NCBI GenBank assembly: GCA_027450185.1
Contig: DAIDKF010000005.1
Location: forward strand, 304-64,303
Direction of reading: 5' to 3'
DNA: 64,000 bases
From: Granulicella sp.
GTDB taxonomy: Bacteria; Acidobacteriota; Terriglobia; Terriglobales; Acidobacteriaceae
Both the position numbers and the translations under genes were made by a program. Shown in pieces: positions 27,261 to 37,600 of this stretch. Every line of letters starts with the position of its first letter. Position 1 is the stretch's first letter. The notes below the pieces were generated by a model. The model searched no databases and was not told where the DNA came from. It saw nothing but the letters and a program-made list of their open reading frames with translations.

Positions 27261-28586
27261 CTACTTCTTGAAGTATTTTGGCTTCATTCCGGGAGCCCAT
27301 GGGTTGTAGGCACTGCCAAAGGCTGCGCGGCGGCCGGTGGACGGATGGTTGTAGATCCAGAACTCGACCCAGGGGCTGGGATTGGGATCATCGAGGGCGC
27401 GGAGGCCGTCGCTGTCGCAGGCATTCTTCACGGCTAGCTGAGGGGCTGTGACGAGGCCGTGGATGGCCTCTTCGCCATAGATGTCGGCGTGATGCTCGAT
27501 CTGGCGGGAGATGGTGTTGCTGACGGGTTCGCTCATGGCGCTGAGGATGCTGGCTGCCAGCAGGATAATGGCGAGCGCGCCCCAATCGGCGGGCGATGGG
27601 ATGCGCCAGCGGGCGCCGAAGCGGCGGATGGCCCAGGTGAGGAAGCGGTAGCAGAGATAGAGCAGGGGGAGCAGTCCGGCAAGGGTGAGCAGTGTGCCCT
27701 TGAGGACGTGGCGTAGAACGTAGTGTCCGCACTCGTGGCCAACCATCCAGAGGACCTCGGGAGAGGGGGACTGGCCCGGCGCGAGCGAGGTGTCCCACAC
27801 GACGATGCGCTTGGAGTTGGCTAGGCCAGTGACGTAGGCATTGGGCGTGGTGACCTTGGCGCTGGCTTTCATCAGGAATTGGCGGCTGGCGGGGACGCCC
27901 ATGTGTTCGAGCTGCGCGGCCAGATCTGGATGGTGCAGCGCGAGAGGCTCGAAGTGGTCGAAGAGCGGATCGACGAGGATGGGGGAGAGATAGAGACCTG
28001 TCAGCACGATGGGGACGGCCGCAATCCAGAAGACAAGCCACCAACGGCCAGGGGTTCTGCGAATGAGGGCGAAGAGAAGCAGCAGAAGAAGGCCGCCGAT
28101 GAGCCATTCGAGGATGAGGCCCTTGCCAAAATCGGCGAACCAGCTCGGCCATGGTTGGATGGATAGGCCGTAGTGCAGGCCGAGGTGATGGCCGTAGAGA
28201 CTCAGTGGCAGATTGAGCAGCGCGCGCGCGAGCAGAAACAGTAAGAGGAAGATGTAAGCCTGTAGCCAGCGATGACGGGTGAGCCGGACGGCGGTGTCGC
28301 GCATCCACGCAATGACGCCGAGCGCGAGCAGCAGGATGAGTTGGAGGATGGCCCATGCCTCCGCGCCGAAGTGAAGCCGGAGACGCAGAGAGGCGAGGTG
28401 CCGCGCCTGGGCGAGTTGGGCGGGTGGCAGAGAGTAATCGGGCAGGTTGCCGTTGAGCGGAGCTGCAGCCATCTCCCGCGTGGCGTAGACGTCTGCCGCG
28501 TGTTCGGCTGGAGTGGTCGACGCGAGTCCTGAAGCGTCAATGCAGGGCAGCAGGCAAAGCGCCAGGACGAGGCTGCGCAGTCTCAT
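27261..28586 (-). CDS. M48-family membrane metallopeptidase
   Basis: This 441-residue zinc peptidase resembles CAAX prenyl protease 1/Ste24-type M48 enzymes. It has a signal-like N-terminus (MRLRSLVLALCLLPCIDASG), several membrane segments (AWAILQLILLLALGVIAW, YIFLLLFLLARALLNLPLSLY, LILEWLIGGLLLLLLFALI, and others near 290-330), the zinc motif VGHECGHYVLRH near residue 280, and the third-ligand segment EHHADIYGEEAIHGL. The KVTTPNAYVTGLANSKRIVVWDT region is typical. Start ATG 28586 has AAGGAAG upstream; the frame is open to 28676, but that extension lacks a ribosome site. Probable role: turnover of membrane proteins at the cytoplasmic membrane. Confidence 0.92.
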   Translation of the reverse strand: MRLRSLVLALCLLPCIDASGLASTTPAEHAADVYATREMAAAPLNGNLPDYSLPPAQLAQARHLASLRLRLHFGAEAWAILQLILLLALGVIAWMRDTAVRLTRHRWLQAYIFLLLFLLARALLNLPLSLYGHHLGLHYGLSIQPWPSWFADFGKGLILEWLIGGLLLLLLFALIRRTPGRWWLVFWIAAVPIVLTGLYLSPILVDPLFDHFEPLALHHPDLAAQLEHMGVPASRQFLMKASAKVTTPNAYVTGLANSKRIVVWDTSLAPGQSPSPEVLWMVGHECGHYVLRHVLKGTLLTLAGLLPLLYLCYRFLTWAIRRFGARWRIPSPADWGALAIILLAASILSAMSEPVSNTISRQIEHHADIYGEEAIHGLVTAPQLAVKNACDSDGLRALDDPNPSPWVEFWIYNHPSTGRRAAFGSAYNPWAPGMKPKYFKK

Positions 28587-28719
28587 AGACTTCCTTGTAC
28601 AGCATGGGGGCAGTCGGGTGCGAGCCGGGTTACGGGCGAAAGCGTGGCGACGAGCGGAGGGTAGAATTCGATACACTCGATGAACGACACGCTTTGTCGA
28701 TGGAAGCTGGTTTGCCTTG

Positions 28720-30648
28720 ATGAATTCGGATTTGTACGGTTCTGCTGTATCCCCTGTTGATGTGTCTCAGCGATCGTCGCAGCGCGCCGTGGTCGCTGGG
28801 GTGCGCGTGATGGCGCTGGTGTTGGCTGCGTCGACGGCGGCGTGGGCTGTGGGTCCTGTGGCGAAGACTGCTGCGGAGGTGAAGTCCGCGGATATGATGC
28901 AGTCGGCTGCAACGCAGCAGGTCGCAACGCAGCAGGTCGCAACGCCAGCCGTCCAGGGGCCGGTGTTGATGCAGGCGATGGAGACGGAGCTGCAGCGCGC
29001 GATTACGGAGTTGGGCAGCGCGATGACGCCGATCGTGTCCACGAACGAGAATGCGGCTGGGAGCGAGAAGACGCCGGGGCAGAAGCCGTACTTCATCAGC
29101 TACTCGGTGTCGGATGCGGAGAGTGTCACGATCAGTGCGCAGTACGGGGCGATTACGAACTCCGCGGAGAACCGTGGGCGAGCGGCGGACGTGCAGGTGC
29201 GGCTGGGTTCGCCTGGGCTGGACAATACGCACGACGCGCATCGGGCAAGCGCTCTGACGACGATGGCGCTGCCGCTGACCGATGATCGTGCGGCGATTGA
29301 GCGAACCCTGTGGTTTGCGACGAATCGTGGTTATGGGAAGGCACTCGACTCACTGGAAAAGGTGAAGACCGAACAGCAGGTGCGCGCCAGGGAAGAGGAT
29401 GGGTCGGCAGACTTCTCGGAGGAGAAGCCGCAGGTGGAGATTCTTCCACGCGAGGCGCCGCTGGCGATTGACCGCAGCGCATGGGAGACTCGGCTGCGCG
29501 AGATCTCCGGCATCTTCCGCAACCACCCGCATATCTTCTATGACATGGTGGTTCTGCAGGTAACGCACGAGACGGATTACTTTGTCTCGAGCGATGGCTC
29601 GCGGGTGGTGTCGCCGAACCATGTGGCGCGACTGGTGGTCGTGGCGCGAACGCGTGCGGCCGACGGGATGGATATGTTCCGTGATCAGACGTTTGAGGCA
29701 GATTCGGTGGGCAATTTGCCCAGCCAGGCAGAGGTGATCGAGAAGACGGAGGCGCTGGCCAGGGGGCTGGACGAACTGCGCGTCGCTCCCATTACCGAAC
29801 CTTACAATGGGCCGGCGATTCTGTCCGGGCGTGCGGCTGCGGTGTTCTTTCATGAGGTGCTGGGTCATCGGCTGGAGGGGCAGCGGCAGCGCGGCGATGA
29901 AGAGGGTGAGACGTTTACCAAGCTGATCGGCAAGTCGATTCTGCCGAACTTTCTCTCCGTCGCCGACGATCCTACGCTCACAAAGTATGACGGGTATTCG
30001 CTGAGCGGCCACTATCAGTTTGACGATGAAGGGCAGCCGGCACAGCGTGTGCAACTGGTGGACAAAGGTGTGCTCAAGACGTTTCTGATGTCGCGGCTGC
30101 CGATCGCGGATTTCTCGCAGTCCAATGGACATGGCCGCGCCGAGAGTGGCAAGATGCCCACCGGCCGCCAGGGAAATCTTATCGTGACCTCGACCAAGAC
30201 AGTCTCCGATAACAAGCTGCGGCAGATGCTGAAGGGCGAGGCCAAGCTGCAGGGCAAGGCCTATGGGCTCTACTTCGAAGACATCAGCTCGGGCTTCGCG
30301 GTGACGACGCGGAGGTCGCCACAGGCCTTCCAGGTGATTCCGCTGGTGGTGTACCGGGTGTACGTGGACGGAAGGCCGGACGAGTTGGTGCGCGGGGTTT
30401 CGATCGTGGGAACGCCGCAGGCTGCGCTCAGCAGCATCCTTGCGACGGATGATCATCCAGCGATATTCAACGGACTGTGCGGGGCGGAGTCGGGCACGAT
30501 TCCGGTGAGCGCAGTTGCGCCGGCGATGCTGGTCTCGGACATTGAGACGCAGCGCCAGGCACAGGGCACCTCACGCCCGCCGATTGTTCCGCCGCCGCCA
30601 CTGGACGATGCGAACCCTGCGTCGAGTTTGTCGAAGGGGGACCGCTGA
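28720..30648 (+). CDS. Exported TldD-like metalloprotease
   Basis: This 642-residue protein belongs to the TldD/PmbA family, which forms heterodimeric zinc proteases that trim unfolded peptides. The metal site is complete: FFHEVLGHRLEGQ with H378, E379 and H383, and a C-terminal CGAESGTIPVSAVAPA whose cysteine 587 corresponds to the third ligand of TldD. Unlike cytoplasmic TldD, it has an N-terminal hydrophobic segment (VMALVLAASTAAWAVG, about residues 31-46) behind a basic stretch, which looks like a signal peptide, followed by a low-complexity ATQQVATQQVATPAVQ run. The next gene overlaps its stop codon by one base and encodes the probable partner. Start is ATG 28720; a TTG three bases earlier is also in frame. 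Confidence 0.86.
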   Translation: MNSDLYGSAVSPVDVSQRSSQRAVVAGVRVMALVLAASTAAWAVGPVAKTAAEVKSADMMQSAATQQVATQQVATPAVQGPVLMQAMETELQRAITELGSAMTPIVSTNENAAGSEKTPGQKPYFISYSVSDAESVTISAQYGAITNSAENRGRAADVQVRLGSPGLDNTHDAHRASALTTMALPLTDDRAAIERTLWFATNRGYGKALDSLEKVKTEQQVRAREEDGSADFSEEKPQVEILPREAPLAIDRSAWETRLREISGIFRNHPHIFYDMVVLQVTHETDYFVSSDGSRVVSPNHVARLVVVARTRAADGMDMFRDQTFEADSVGNLPSQAEVIEKTEALARGLDELRVAPITEPYNGPAILSGRAAAVFFHEVLGHRLEGQRQRGDEEGETFTKLIGKSILPNFLSVADDPTLTKYDGYSLSGHYQFDDEGQPAQRVQLVDKGVLKTFLMSRLPIADFSQSNGHGRAESGKMPTGRQGNLIVTSTKTVSDNKLRQMLKGEAKLQGKAYGLYFEDISSGFAVTTRRSPQAFQVIPLVVYRVYVDGRPDELVRGVSIVGTPQAALSSILATDDHPAIFNGLCGAESGTIPVSAVAPAMLVSDIETQRQAQGTSRPPIVPPPPLDDANPASSLSKGDR

Positions 30649-32303
30649 TGCGTATACATGCTCTGCTGCTGACGCCCCTGCTCTGCACGTTTGCTCTTGG
30701 CCAGTCGCCACAGGTGAATGATGCGGTGTCCTCCGATCCGATTCTGAATGCGATGCAGCAGGAGCTGGCGCGCGAGAAGACCGATCTGGTAATTCCCGGT
30801 TTGCAGCGGCCGTACTTCATACAGTACCGGCTGGAGGATATTCACACGTACAACGCGGTGGCGAGTTATGGTGCGCTGACGCGGGAGACGGAGAACCATC
30901 AGCGCGTGGTGCGGGTGGAGGTGCGCGTCGGGAACAATACCTCCGACTCCAGCTCGGCGCGGGGCGATGGATCGCTGGAGCTTGCGCCGACCGACAACGA
31001 TGCTGCGGCCCTGAGGTATGCGCTGTGGTCCGCGACCGACGACGCATACAAGAATGCGCTGCGTGCGTATGCCACCAAGCAAGCGGCGCTGAAGACGTTT
31101 CAGAGCGCACCGACTGCGGAAGACTTTACATCGTCCAGGCCGGTAACACTCATTGAGGCCATCGTAACACTGACGCTCGACCGCGATGAGTGGAAGCATC
31201 GGCTGATGGAAGCCAGTGGGCTGTTTGAGACGTCCTCGCAGACGCGGAGCTTTGCCGATGCGGTGCAGTACAGTTCTGCGAGTTTGAGTGCGCTGGCGGT
31301 GAATCGGTATACGGTCAACACGGATGGAACAGTTCTGCGGCACGGCTACGCGGGGTATTCGGATGATGTGAACGTAGGCGGGCAGGCCCCGGACGGCATG
31401 GACCTGGCGCGCAGCAACGGCTCGACGGCAACCACGGCGGCGGGGCTGGAGAGCGCGGCTGCGCTGAACAAGCGCACACTTGATGACCTGATCAGCTTCA
31501 ACGAACTGCGCAATGCGCCGGTTGTTGGGTCGGAGGATTATCACGGACCGGTGCTCTTCTCTGGCGATGCTGCGGCGGACGTATTCAACCGGCTGTTCGT
31601 GCCAAATGTGGAGGCCGACCGGCCCGATATCGGCACCACTGCGCGCACGCAGGGCGCGTATCAATCGAGCTTGAGGACGCCGGTGCTGCCGTCGTTTCTG
31701 TCTGTTGTCGACGATCCGACGCTACGCAGCTTTGAGGGCCACGCGCTGCTTGGAGCCTACAAGGTGGATGATGAGGGCGTGCCGGTTGCGCCGGTAGATA
31801 TTGTCGAGCACGGCAGACTGATGAACTATCTGATTGGCCGCGAGCCGGTGAAGGATTTTCCGGAGTCGAATGGCCATGGACGGGCCGCGCTGGGGCAGGG
31901 TGCACACCCGCGCGCTGGGGTGATCGTTATCCGGTCCACGGAGCCGCTGTCGACTGAGGCGATGCGAACGAAGCTGCTTGGGCTGGCAAAAGAACAGGGC
32001 CGCGAGGTGTATGCGGTGGAGACGCTGGGCGGCGAGTTGCTACCGCGGTTGCTGTACCGCGTTGCACCGGATGGCACGCGGACCCTGGTGCGCGGTGCGG
32101 TCTTCAGCGAGCTGGATCAGCGAGCAATTCGCAGCGGCATTCTTGCGGCGGGCGGGAAGCCATATATTGCGCAGCAGATCGTCCCGGTGCCCGAGACCAC
32201 AATTGCACCCCCGATCCTGTTCGCGGATATTACCGTGAAGCGTGCAAGCCAGGAGCAACAAAAGCTGCCGTACTACCCGCCGCCGGCCTTGCCTTCGGAA
32301 TAA
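30648..32303 (+). CDS. Exported TldE/PmbA-like partner without metal ligands
   Basis: This 551-residue protein is homologous in layout to the preceding TldD-like protease (SDPILNAMQQELAREK, PYFIQYRLEDIHTYNAVASYGAL, VDDPTLRSFEGHALLGAYKVDDEG, FPESNGHGRAALGQ). It lacks the HExxxH motif: the matching region reads GDAAADVFNRLF. The C-terminal cysteine is also missing (RAIRSGILAAGG). It is therefore the likely non-catalytic TldE-type subunit. A clear signal peptide, MRIHALLLTPLLCTFALGQ, points to the periplasm. Its ATG shares one base with the upstream TGA, implying translational coupling and co-assembly. It converges with the RlpA-like gene, with only two bases between stop codons. Confidence 0.85.
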   Translation: MRIHALLLTPLLCTFALGQSPQVNDAVSSDPILNAMQQELAREKTDLVIPGLQRPYFIQYRLEDIHTYNAVASYGALTRETENHQRVVRVEVRVGNNTSDSSSARGDGSLELAPTDNDAAALRYALWSATDDAYKNALRAYATKQAALKTFQSAPTAEDFTSSRPVTLIEAIVTLTLDRDEWKHRLMEASGLFETSSQTRSFADAVQYSSASLSALAVNRYTVNTDGTVLRHGYAGYSDDVNVGGQAPDGMDLARSNGSTATTAAGLESAAALNKRTLDDLISFNELRNAPVVGSEDYHGPVLFSGDAAADVFNRLFVPNVEADRPDIGTTARTQGAYQSSLRTPVLPSFLSVVDDPTLRSFEGHALLGAYKVDDEGVPVAPVDIVEHGRLMNYLIGREPVKDFPESNGHGRAALGQGAHPRAGVIVIRSTEPLSTEAMRTKLLGLAKEQGREVYAVETLGGELLPRLLYRVAPDGTRTLVRGAVFSELDQRAIRSGILAAGGKPYIAQQIVPVPETTIAPPILFADITVKRASQEQQKLPYYPPPALPSE

Positions 32304-32305
32304 GG

Positions 32306-33127
32306 TTAGTTGAGGCGGACGAGATACGGAACAACATGCGGGAGGGGATTGCCGATCCAGGCCATGATGGCCGAGGCTTCGGTGTGATCGTGGCGAAGCG
32401 GGTCGATGCGGACCCAGTAGCCCGTGGCTCCGGCGAACTCGATGACGCGTGAGCCGGCGTAGCGACGGGCCAAAGCGCTCTTGAGGTCCAGCGCGTCCTG
32501 TTCGGTCTTGAAGGCGCCGGTCTGGACGCACCACTTGCCGGCGGTGCTGGCGGCGGAAGTGGTAAAGGCCTCGATGCGCACCTTGGCCACCCCCATGCGA
32601 TAGAGGCCGATCTGCTTGGCGGCGCTTTCGGAGAGATCGAGAATGCGGCCGTTCGAAAAGGGTCCGCGATCTGTGATGCGTACCGTGACGGACTCGTCAT
32701 TGGCGAGATTGGTGACGCGCGCGATGGAGCCTAGCGGAAGCGTCTTGTGCGCGGCGGTCATGCCGGTGCCATCGTAGGCGGAACCGTCCGCAGCACGGTG
32801 GCCGCTGGGCCCGTACCAGCTAGCCATTCCGGTCTCGACGAAGTCCGGACGGCCTTGAGGTGCGGGGATGGGAGCGCGATCTGCGCGGGTTGCGTTCTGT
32901 TCTGCCTGGCGGCGCGAGGACTGGCTCTGCAGCGGTGGAGGTGGAGGAGCAGATGTGCGCCGCCGCTGGTGATGGCAGCCGGTGGAGAGCAGTGTCAGCG
33001 TTGCGGCCAGGACCAGGCTGGCGAGTCGGCGGCGACGGAAACGTGCGGACGATTCGCAGTCTCTTGTGGTGCTGTCGATCTGTGGAGCGGGGATGCTGCG
33101 CATCTGTTTCTCTGCAATGCTCGGCAT
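32306..33127 (-). CDS. rlpA: RlpA-like septal ring lipoprotein with SPOR domain
   Basis: This 273-residue protein is a rare-lipoprotein-A-type lytic transglycosylase or peptidoglycan-binding protein of the division septum. A basic stretch and hydrophobic segment (RLASLVLAATLTLLSTGC) form a lipoprotein signal with a cysteine acceptor. A proline/glutamine-rich linker follows. The double-psi barrel RlpA domain has TGMASWYGPSGHRAADGSAYDGTGMTAAH (partly), LPLGSIARVTN and VRITDRGPFSNGRILDLSESAAKQIG. The C-terminal SPOR-like domain is GKWCVQTGAFKTEQDALDLK, which binds denuded septal glycan. Start ATG 33127 was chosen since AAAGGG lies nine bases upstream; the frame stays open to 33319. Confidence 0.9.
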   Translation of the reverse strand: MPSIAEKQMRSIPAPQIDSTTRDCESSARFRRRRLASLVLAATLTLLSTGCHHQRRRTSAPPPPPLQSQSSRRQAEQNATRADRAPIPAPQGRPDFVETGMASWYGPSGHRAADGSAYDGTGMTAAHKTLPLGSIARVTNLANDESVTVRITDRGPFSNGRILDLSESAAKQIGLYRMGVAKVRIEAFTTSAASTAGKWCVQTGAFKTEQDALDLKSALARRYAGSRVIEFAGATGYWVRIDPLRHDHTEASAIMAWIGNPLPHVVPYLVRLN

Positions 33128-33460
33128 CGACGAGTCCCTTTCGCTGAAGATCCAACCTTCATGATTGGGTGCTGTGGATGCCGGAGTCAACGCTGGAGAG
33201 TATGCGATGTGCCAAGGTGGTAACTCGTATCGAGATGCGTTCCGATGCGATTCTGGTGTCGAAGCACTGTGCGTGATGTGGGCTTCTTTGCTGGCGTGCG
33301 TTCGGTTGACCTCGGCCAAAATGAGTGGACGGACAACCCCGGTCTGAGCAGAAGTCTGACAATAAGAAGAGATGAATGACGGGAAGGGATGCGGTGCGCA
33401 ATCGGGTTACCGTAGGATCAGGCAGATACTTTGCGCGAAGAAGGGAAATAGAACTTCGAT
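33128..33460. other. Intergenic region between rlpA and an unknown exported protein gene
   Basis: This 333-base divergent spacer should contain promoters in both directions. TTGACC at about 33304 is the only good -35-like hexamer on the plus strand and has no convincing partner. AAGAAGGGAAAT precedes the gene at 33461 and supplies its ribosome site. No ORF here looks real. Confidence 0.4.
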
Positions 33461-34573
33461 ATGAGTGAGTTGGTGCGGCTGGGCGGGTGGAACGCATGGA
33501 GGCGGCTGCCGAAGCATGCGGCTCTGGGGATCCTGACGACAGCCTGTTGCCTGCTACCCTTGACCGCTGATATGCACGCTCAATTCTCAGAGGATTTGCC
33601 GGATGCGCCGAGCGCGCTGCTGTCTGGGGGAGCGGCTGGACATCCGGATGCAGTGGCAGTCAAGGCGCGGGATGTGGCACTGAGTGTACCGGACGCTGCA
33701 CCACAGAACGCGGCGCAGCAGACACCGCAAAATCCGAAGACGCCGACCAATCCGGCGGAGAGTCCGGCGCCGCTTCTTCCCGGGGCTGCGCCGTCTGCGG
33801 TGCCGGTTGCGCCGTCAGGCTCGCAGATTTTTGTTGAGGGCTCGCAGACTCCTTCGGGTCAGGCCGAGTCCGCCAAGTTGCCACCGTGTCCGAAGCACAT
33901 GCATTCCAGGCATCTGCCGATCATCTTTCTGCCCGAGACGCAGCCAGGCTGCGAGGACCAGTTGCAGTTGATCGTCGAAACCGAAAACGTAAAGCCCCTT
34001 TCGGTCCGGGAGAAAGGGGTGCTGGCCGTCCGTTCCGTGATCGACCCATTCAACCTGCTCACGATTGCAGGCTTTTCGGCCATCTCGACTGCGGCGGATG
34101 CGCACACGGCGTATGGTCCGGGCTTTCCCGGATGGGGCAGGCTGAGTGGATACAGCCTTGCGGAAGATATTCAGGGAACGTTCACCGGAGTCTACCTGAT
34201 TCCGGTTCTGGTGCATGAGGATCCGCGCTATCACCGCATGCCCCGAGCGACGATCCGCCGACGCATTGAACATGCTCTGATTCATACCTTCATCGCGCAG
34301 CATGATGATGGCTCGCTGATGCCGAACTATGCGACGCTGATCAATTACCCGCTGAGCGCTGAGATCTCTAATCTGTACGTTCCGGATATTGGGACGAATG
34401 CCTCCTCGACGGCCAAGCGCGTCTTGGCGGGATATGCTACCGATCCGGTCGGTCCGATAGTCGCCGAGTTTCTTCCCGACGTCGCTAAGCGCATCCACAT
34501 CCATATCATCTTTGCGCAGCAGATCCTTAACGCGATTGCCCTTGGCTCTGGCGCACAGCCCTCATCGTACTGA
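33461..34573 (+). CDS. Exported protein of unknown function
   Basis: This 370-residue protein has a signal peptide (HAALGILTTACCLLPLTADMHAQ, cleaved near residue 41), a proline/alanine-rich low-complexity linker to about residue 140, and a better-conserved-looking C-terminal half. The latter has LSVREKGVLAVRSVIDPFNLLTI, HEDPRYHRM and GYATDPVGPIVAEFLPDVAKRIHIHI. The same general plan, an exported protein with a DPFN-type segment, is familiar from acidobacterial genomes, where I know of no assigned function. ATG 33461 is preceded by AAGGGAAAT. It converges on bamA through a shared hairpin, so the two genes are separate units. Confidence 0.78.
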   Translation: MSELVRLGGWNAWRRLPKHAALGILTTACCLLPLTADMHAQFSEDLPDAPSALLSGGAAGHPDAVAVKARDVALSVPDAAPQNAAQQTPQNPKTPTNPAESPAPLLPGAAPSAVPVAPSGSQIFVEGSQTPSGQAESAKLPPCPKHMHSRHLPIIFLPETQPGCEDQLQLIVETENVKPLSVREKGVLAVRSVIDPFNLLTIAGFSAISTAADAHTAYGPGFPGWGRLSGYSLAEDIQGTFTGVYLIPVLVHEDPRYHRMPRATIRRRIEHALIHTFIAQHDDGSLMPNYATLINYPLSAEISNLYVPDIGTNASSTAKRVLAGYATDPVGPIVAEFLPDVAKRIHIHIIFAQQILNAIALGSGAQPSSY

Positions 34574-34587
34574 ACCGGCCCAAAAGA

Positions 34588-34631
34588 AAACTCGTGTGGC
34601 AGCGAAGGGGTCTTCGCCAACACACGAGTTT
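34588..34631. terminator. Probable bidirectional terminator
   Basis: An 11-base stem AAACTCGTGTG/CACACGAGTTT encloses a second short stem GCGAAG/CTTCGC with a GGGGT loop. It lies between the convergent stop codons of the unknown exported protein gene and bamA. A-rich sequence on one side and TTTGG on the other give modest tails in both directions. Confidence 0.75.
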
Positions 34632-34667
34632 GGTTCTGGGTTGAACGCCCGAGAAGGGGCGGGTGAT

Positions 34668-37600
34668 TTAGAACGAGGTGCTGATGGTTAGGCGGAACGT
34701 CTTGCGCGGCTCGCGCAGGATGTAGTCCGCGCCGTAGTATTGCAGCGCCTGCTGATAGGTGTAAGCCGCTGCCGCCGGAGAGGTGGCGAACGGGAAGAAG
34801 TCCTTGAAGCAGTTGATGGCCGTACCCGAACAGGCCGCGCCGCTGGGTGCAACGAGCTGCTGGGGCAGATCGCGGAACAGGCGCATCGGGTTGTAGGCGT
34901 AGTAGATGATGAAGGGTGCGTTGATGATCGGCATGATCACCTGAAGATACGCACCGTCCGACATGCGGGGCACGACGTTGGTGTTCGGTACGTTCTTGAG
35001 GTACTCGGAGAACGGCGGCAGTTGATAGCCTCCGACGCAGTTGCCGTTGACCACCTGCGGGCAACCATAGAGCGGGCTGTTGAGTGTGGTGATGCCCTCC
35101 GGGCTCTGGCGAAGTTGGGTTGGCTCGGCGTTCATCGTAACGCCGAAGTCAGAGAAGAAGGCGAAGGTGACCTCGTTGGAGATGGGGAAGCGATACTCCA
35201 GGTTGGAGGTCAGGGAGAGGTCGCCGCCAATTGGCGCCAGGCGATAAATGGGCAGAGGAATCTGCACATTGCCCAGTGTTGGATTGCTGGGATCGCGCGG
35301 TACTTGCGAGCCATCGGGGTTGGTCAGGTTGTACATGACCTTGATGGGAAGGAAGGTGTAGGGCGAGATGGAGCGGATGTCGAAGCCGCGCAGGTCGTTT
35401 TCACCGCCACCGTAGATACGCGAGAAGGGTGGCGCCACCTGGCCGCCATAACCGGCGATGTTTGCGATCTGGACACGGTAGCCCAGCACGTTGTGGCCTT
35501 CCTTGTTGATCTTCAAGCCCTTCATGGGGAAGAACTGACGCCACGAGGCAACCGGCGAGTAGTACTTCGTGTTGCCGCCCACACCGGCGAGCTGGAAGGC
35601 GAGGCTGAAGTCCTTGCCGCTGTGGGGGCCAATGGCACGATCCAGGGTCGAGAAGCTGAAGCTGGGCGTGATGACCGACGTGATGATGCCATTCAACTGG
35701 TTGGGGCCGGCAATGCCCGACCGGAACGCCAGGGTCTGGAAGACGCTGAGCGTGTTCTGGTTGAACGCCGCGATGCCGGAGCTGGAGTACGAGTAGGACA
35801 GCCCGATACGGGCCACGCCGCTGCGCCGGAATAGCTTGCGGAGCGCCTCGCTGGTGGTGATCGTGATGCCCTTCGACGACTGGTTGTAGTTGTTCAGCAG
35901 AGACTGCTCGGCGTTGGTCAGGTTCGTGCTTTGACCGCTGGTGATGGCGTAGCTCTTCGACGGGTTGAAGTCCGTCTTGCGATCGAAGACCTGGATCCCC
36001 AGCGAGATGGGCTTGTTGTACAGATAGGGCTCGGTGAAACCGAAGCTCAGGTTGCGGGAGAGGTCGCCGATATTAGCCGCCACATCCAGCGTTTCTCCCA
36101 GTCCGAGGAAGTTGTTGGTCTGGTAGTTGAGGCCCAGGAAGGAGCCCGACAAGCCGCTGACGCCGCCATTGATGCCGATCGAGTTCTTGCCCTTCTCGTG
36201 CAGTTTGACGAGCAGATCGACTGTCCCGGCGTCCGCATTCTGCTGGGTCTCGACGTCCTGGTCGGTCTTGAGGGTGTCGAAGTAGTTGAGCTGATTCAGG
36301 CGCAGGAGCGAGAGGTCGACCAGCCGGCTGTTGTAGACCTGGCCTTCTTCGACCAGCATCTCGCGGCGGATGACGCGGTCGCGGGTGAGCGTGTTGCCGG
36401 TGAACTCGATGCGTGAAACGTAGAACTGCTTGCCCTCGTCGATATCGACGTTAAGATAGACCAGCTTCTTGGCCTCATCGGTATGCGGAATCGGCGTAGG
36501 CACCATGTTGATGTAGCCGCCCTCGCCGTAGGCCTTGCGCAGGTTCTCAATGCCTTTGCCGAATAGCGTGGCGTTGAACCACTCGCCATCCTTCTGCGGG
36601 AACTGGGCGCGCAGGGCCTTGGCATTCTGATAGGCCTTGTTGCCGGTAAAGGTGATGCCGCCGAGGCGATAACGATCGCCTTCTTCGATGGGGATCACGA
36701 TGTCGACACGCTTGCCGTGCGATGGGTGCAGGGTAAAGATGTTGATACCGCCGGCGTTGCGGACGTTGGTCTGCGGTTCGGCCGTAATGGCGTGAAAGTA
36801 GCCCTTGTCGCGGTAGGCCTGGCGCACGCGGTCCGCGTCCTCATCGAGCTTGCTGGCGTCGAAGGTGCGGGGGAAGAGGTCCTCGAAGATGATGGAGTGC
36901 GGAATGCCGATGGGGCGCAGGTTCCGCATAGCCGCTACGAGTTGGCGGTGAGTGAGGGCCGTATTGCCGGTGAAGGCGATCTTGCCCACCTTCACGGTCG
37001 GTCCTTCCTTGATGATGAAGGTCAGCGCAACGCGCGCGGGCGGAATCGTCTTGACCTCGGTCTTGATGACGGCGAACTGGTGGCCATGCTCGCCCAGCAT
37101 CTCCTGGAGGACGACCTCGGCTCGCTTGACGCGAGTCTCGTCGAACTGGCTCTCGACGGTGAGGCCGACCTTCTCCTTCTTCATGCGCTCCATGGCGTCG
37201 GAGACGGAGAACGAGTTCAGGCCCTTATACTCAATCTCGCTGATGGTGGGCTTCTCGCGGACATAGACCTCCAACTGGAGGCAGCCGTCGCCGGGAACCT
37301 TCTCGATGCGCACGTTGTCGAAGTAGCCGGTGTTCCAGAGGGAGTTAAAATCACGCTCCACTACGGCCGGATCGTAGGGGTCACCGGCGTGGCTGAACAG
37401 TCGGGCGACGATCGACTCCTTGGGGATGCGGCGGTTGCCGATGACCTGGATCGGGCAAAGGATCTGCGGCGCGGACTCGGCCGAGAACTGCGGCGTAACC
37501 TGAACCTGCGCTCCGGCGGTGGAGACCAGCGCCGGGACAGCAGCCAGGATTGCCGCGAGGCTCAGGCTCGAAAGGCCCCAGCGGGGAACGCGGTTCAAGC

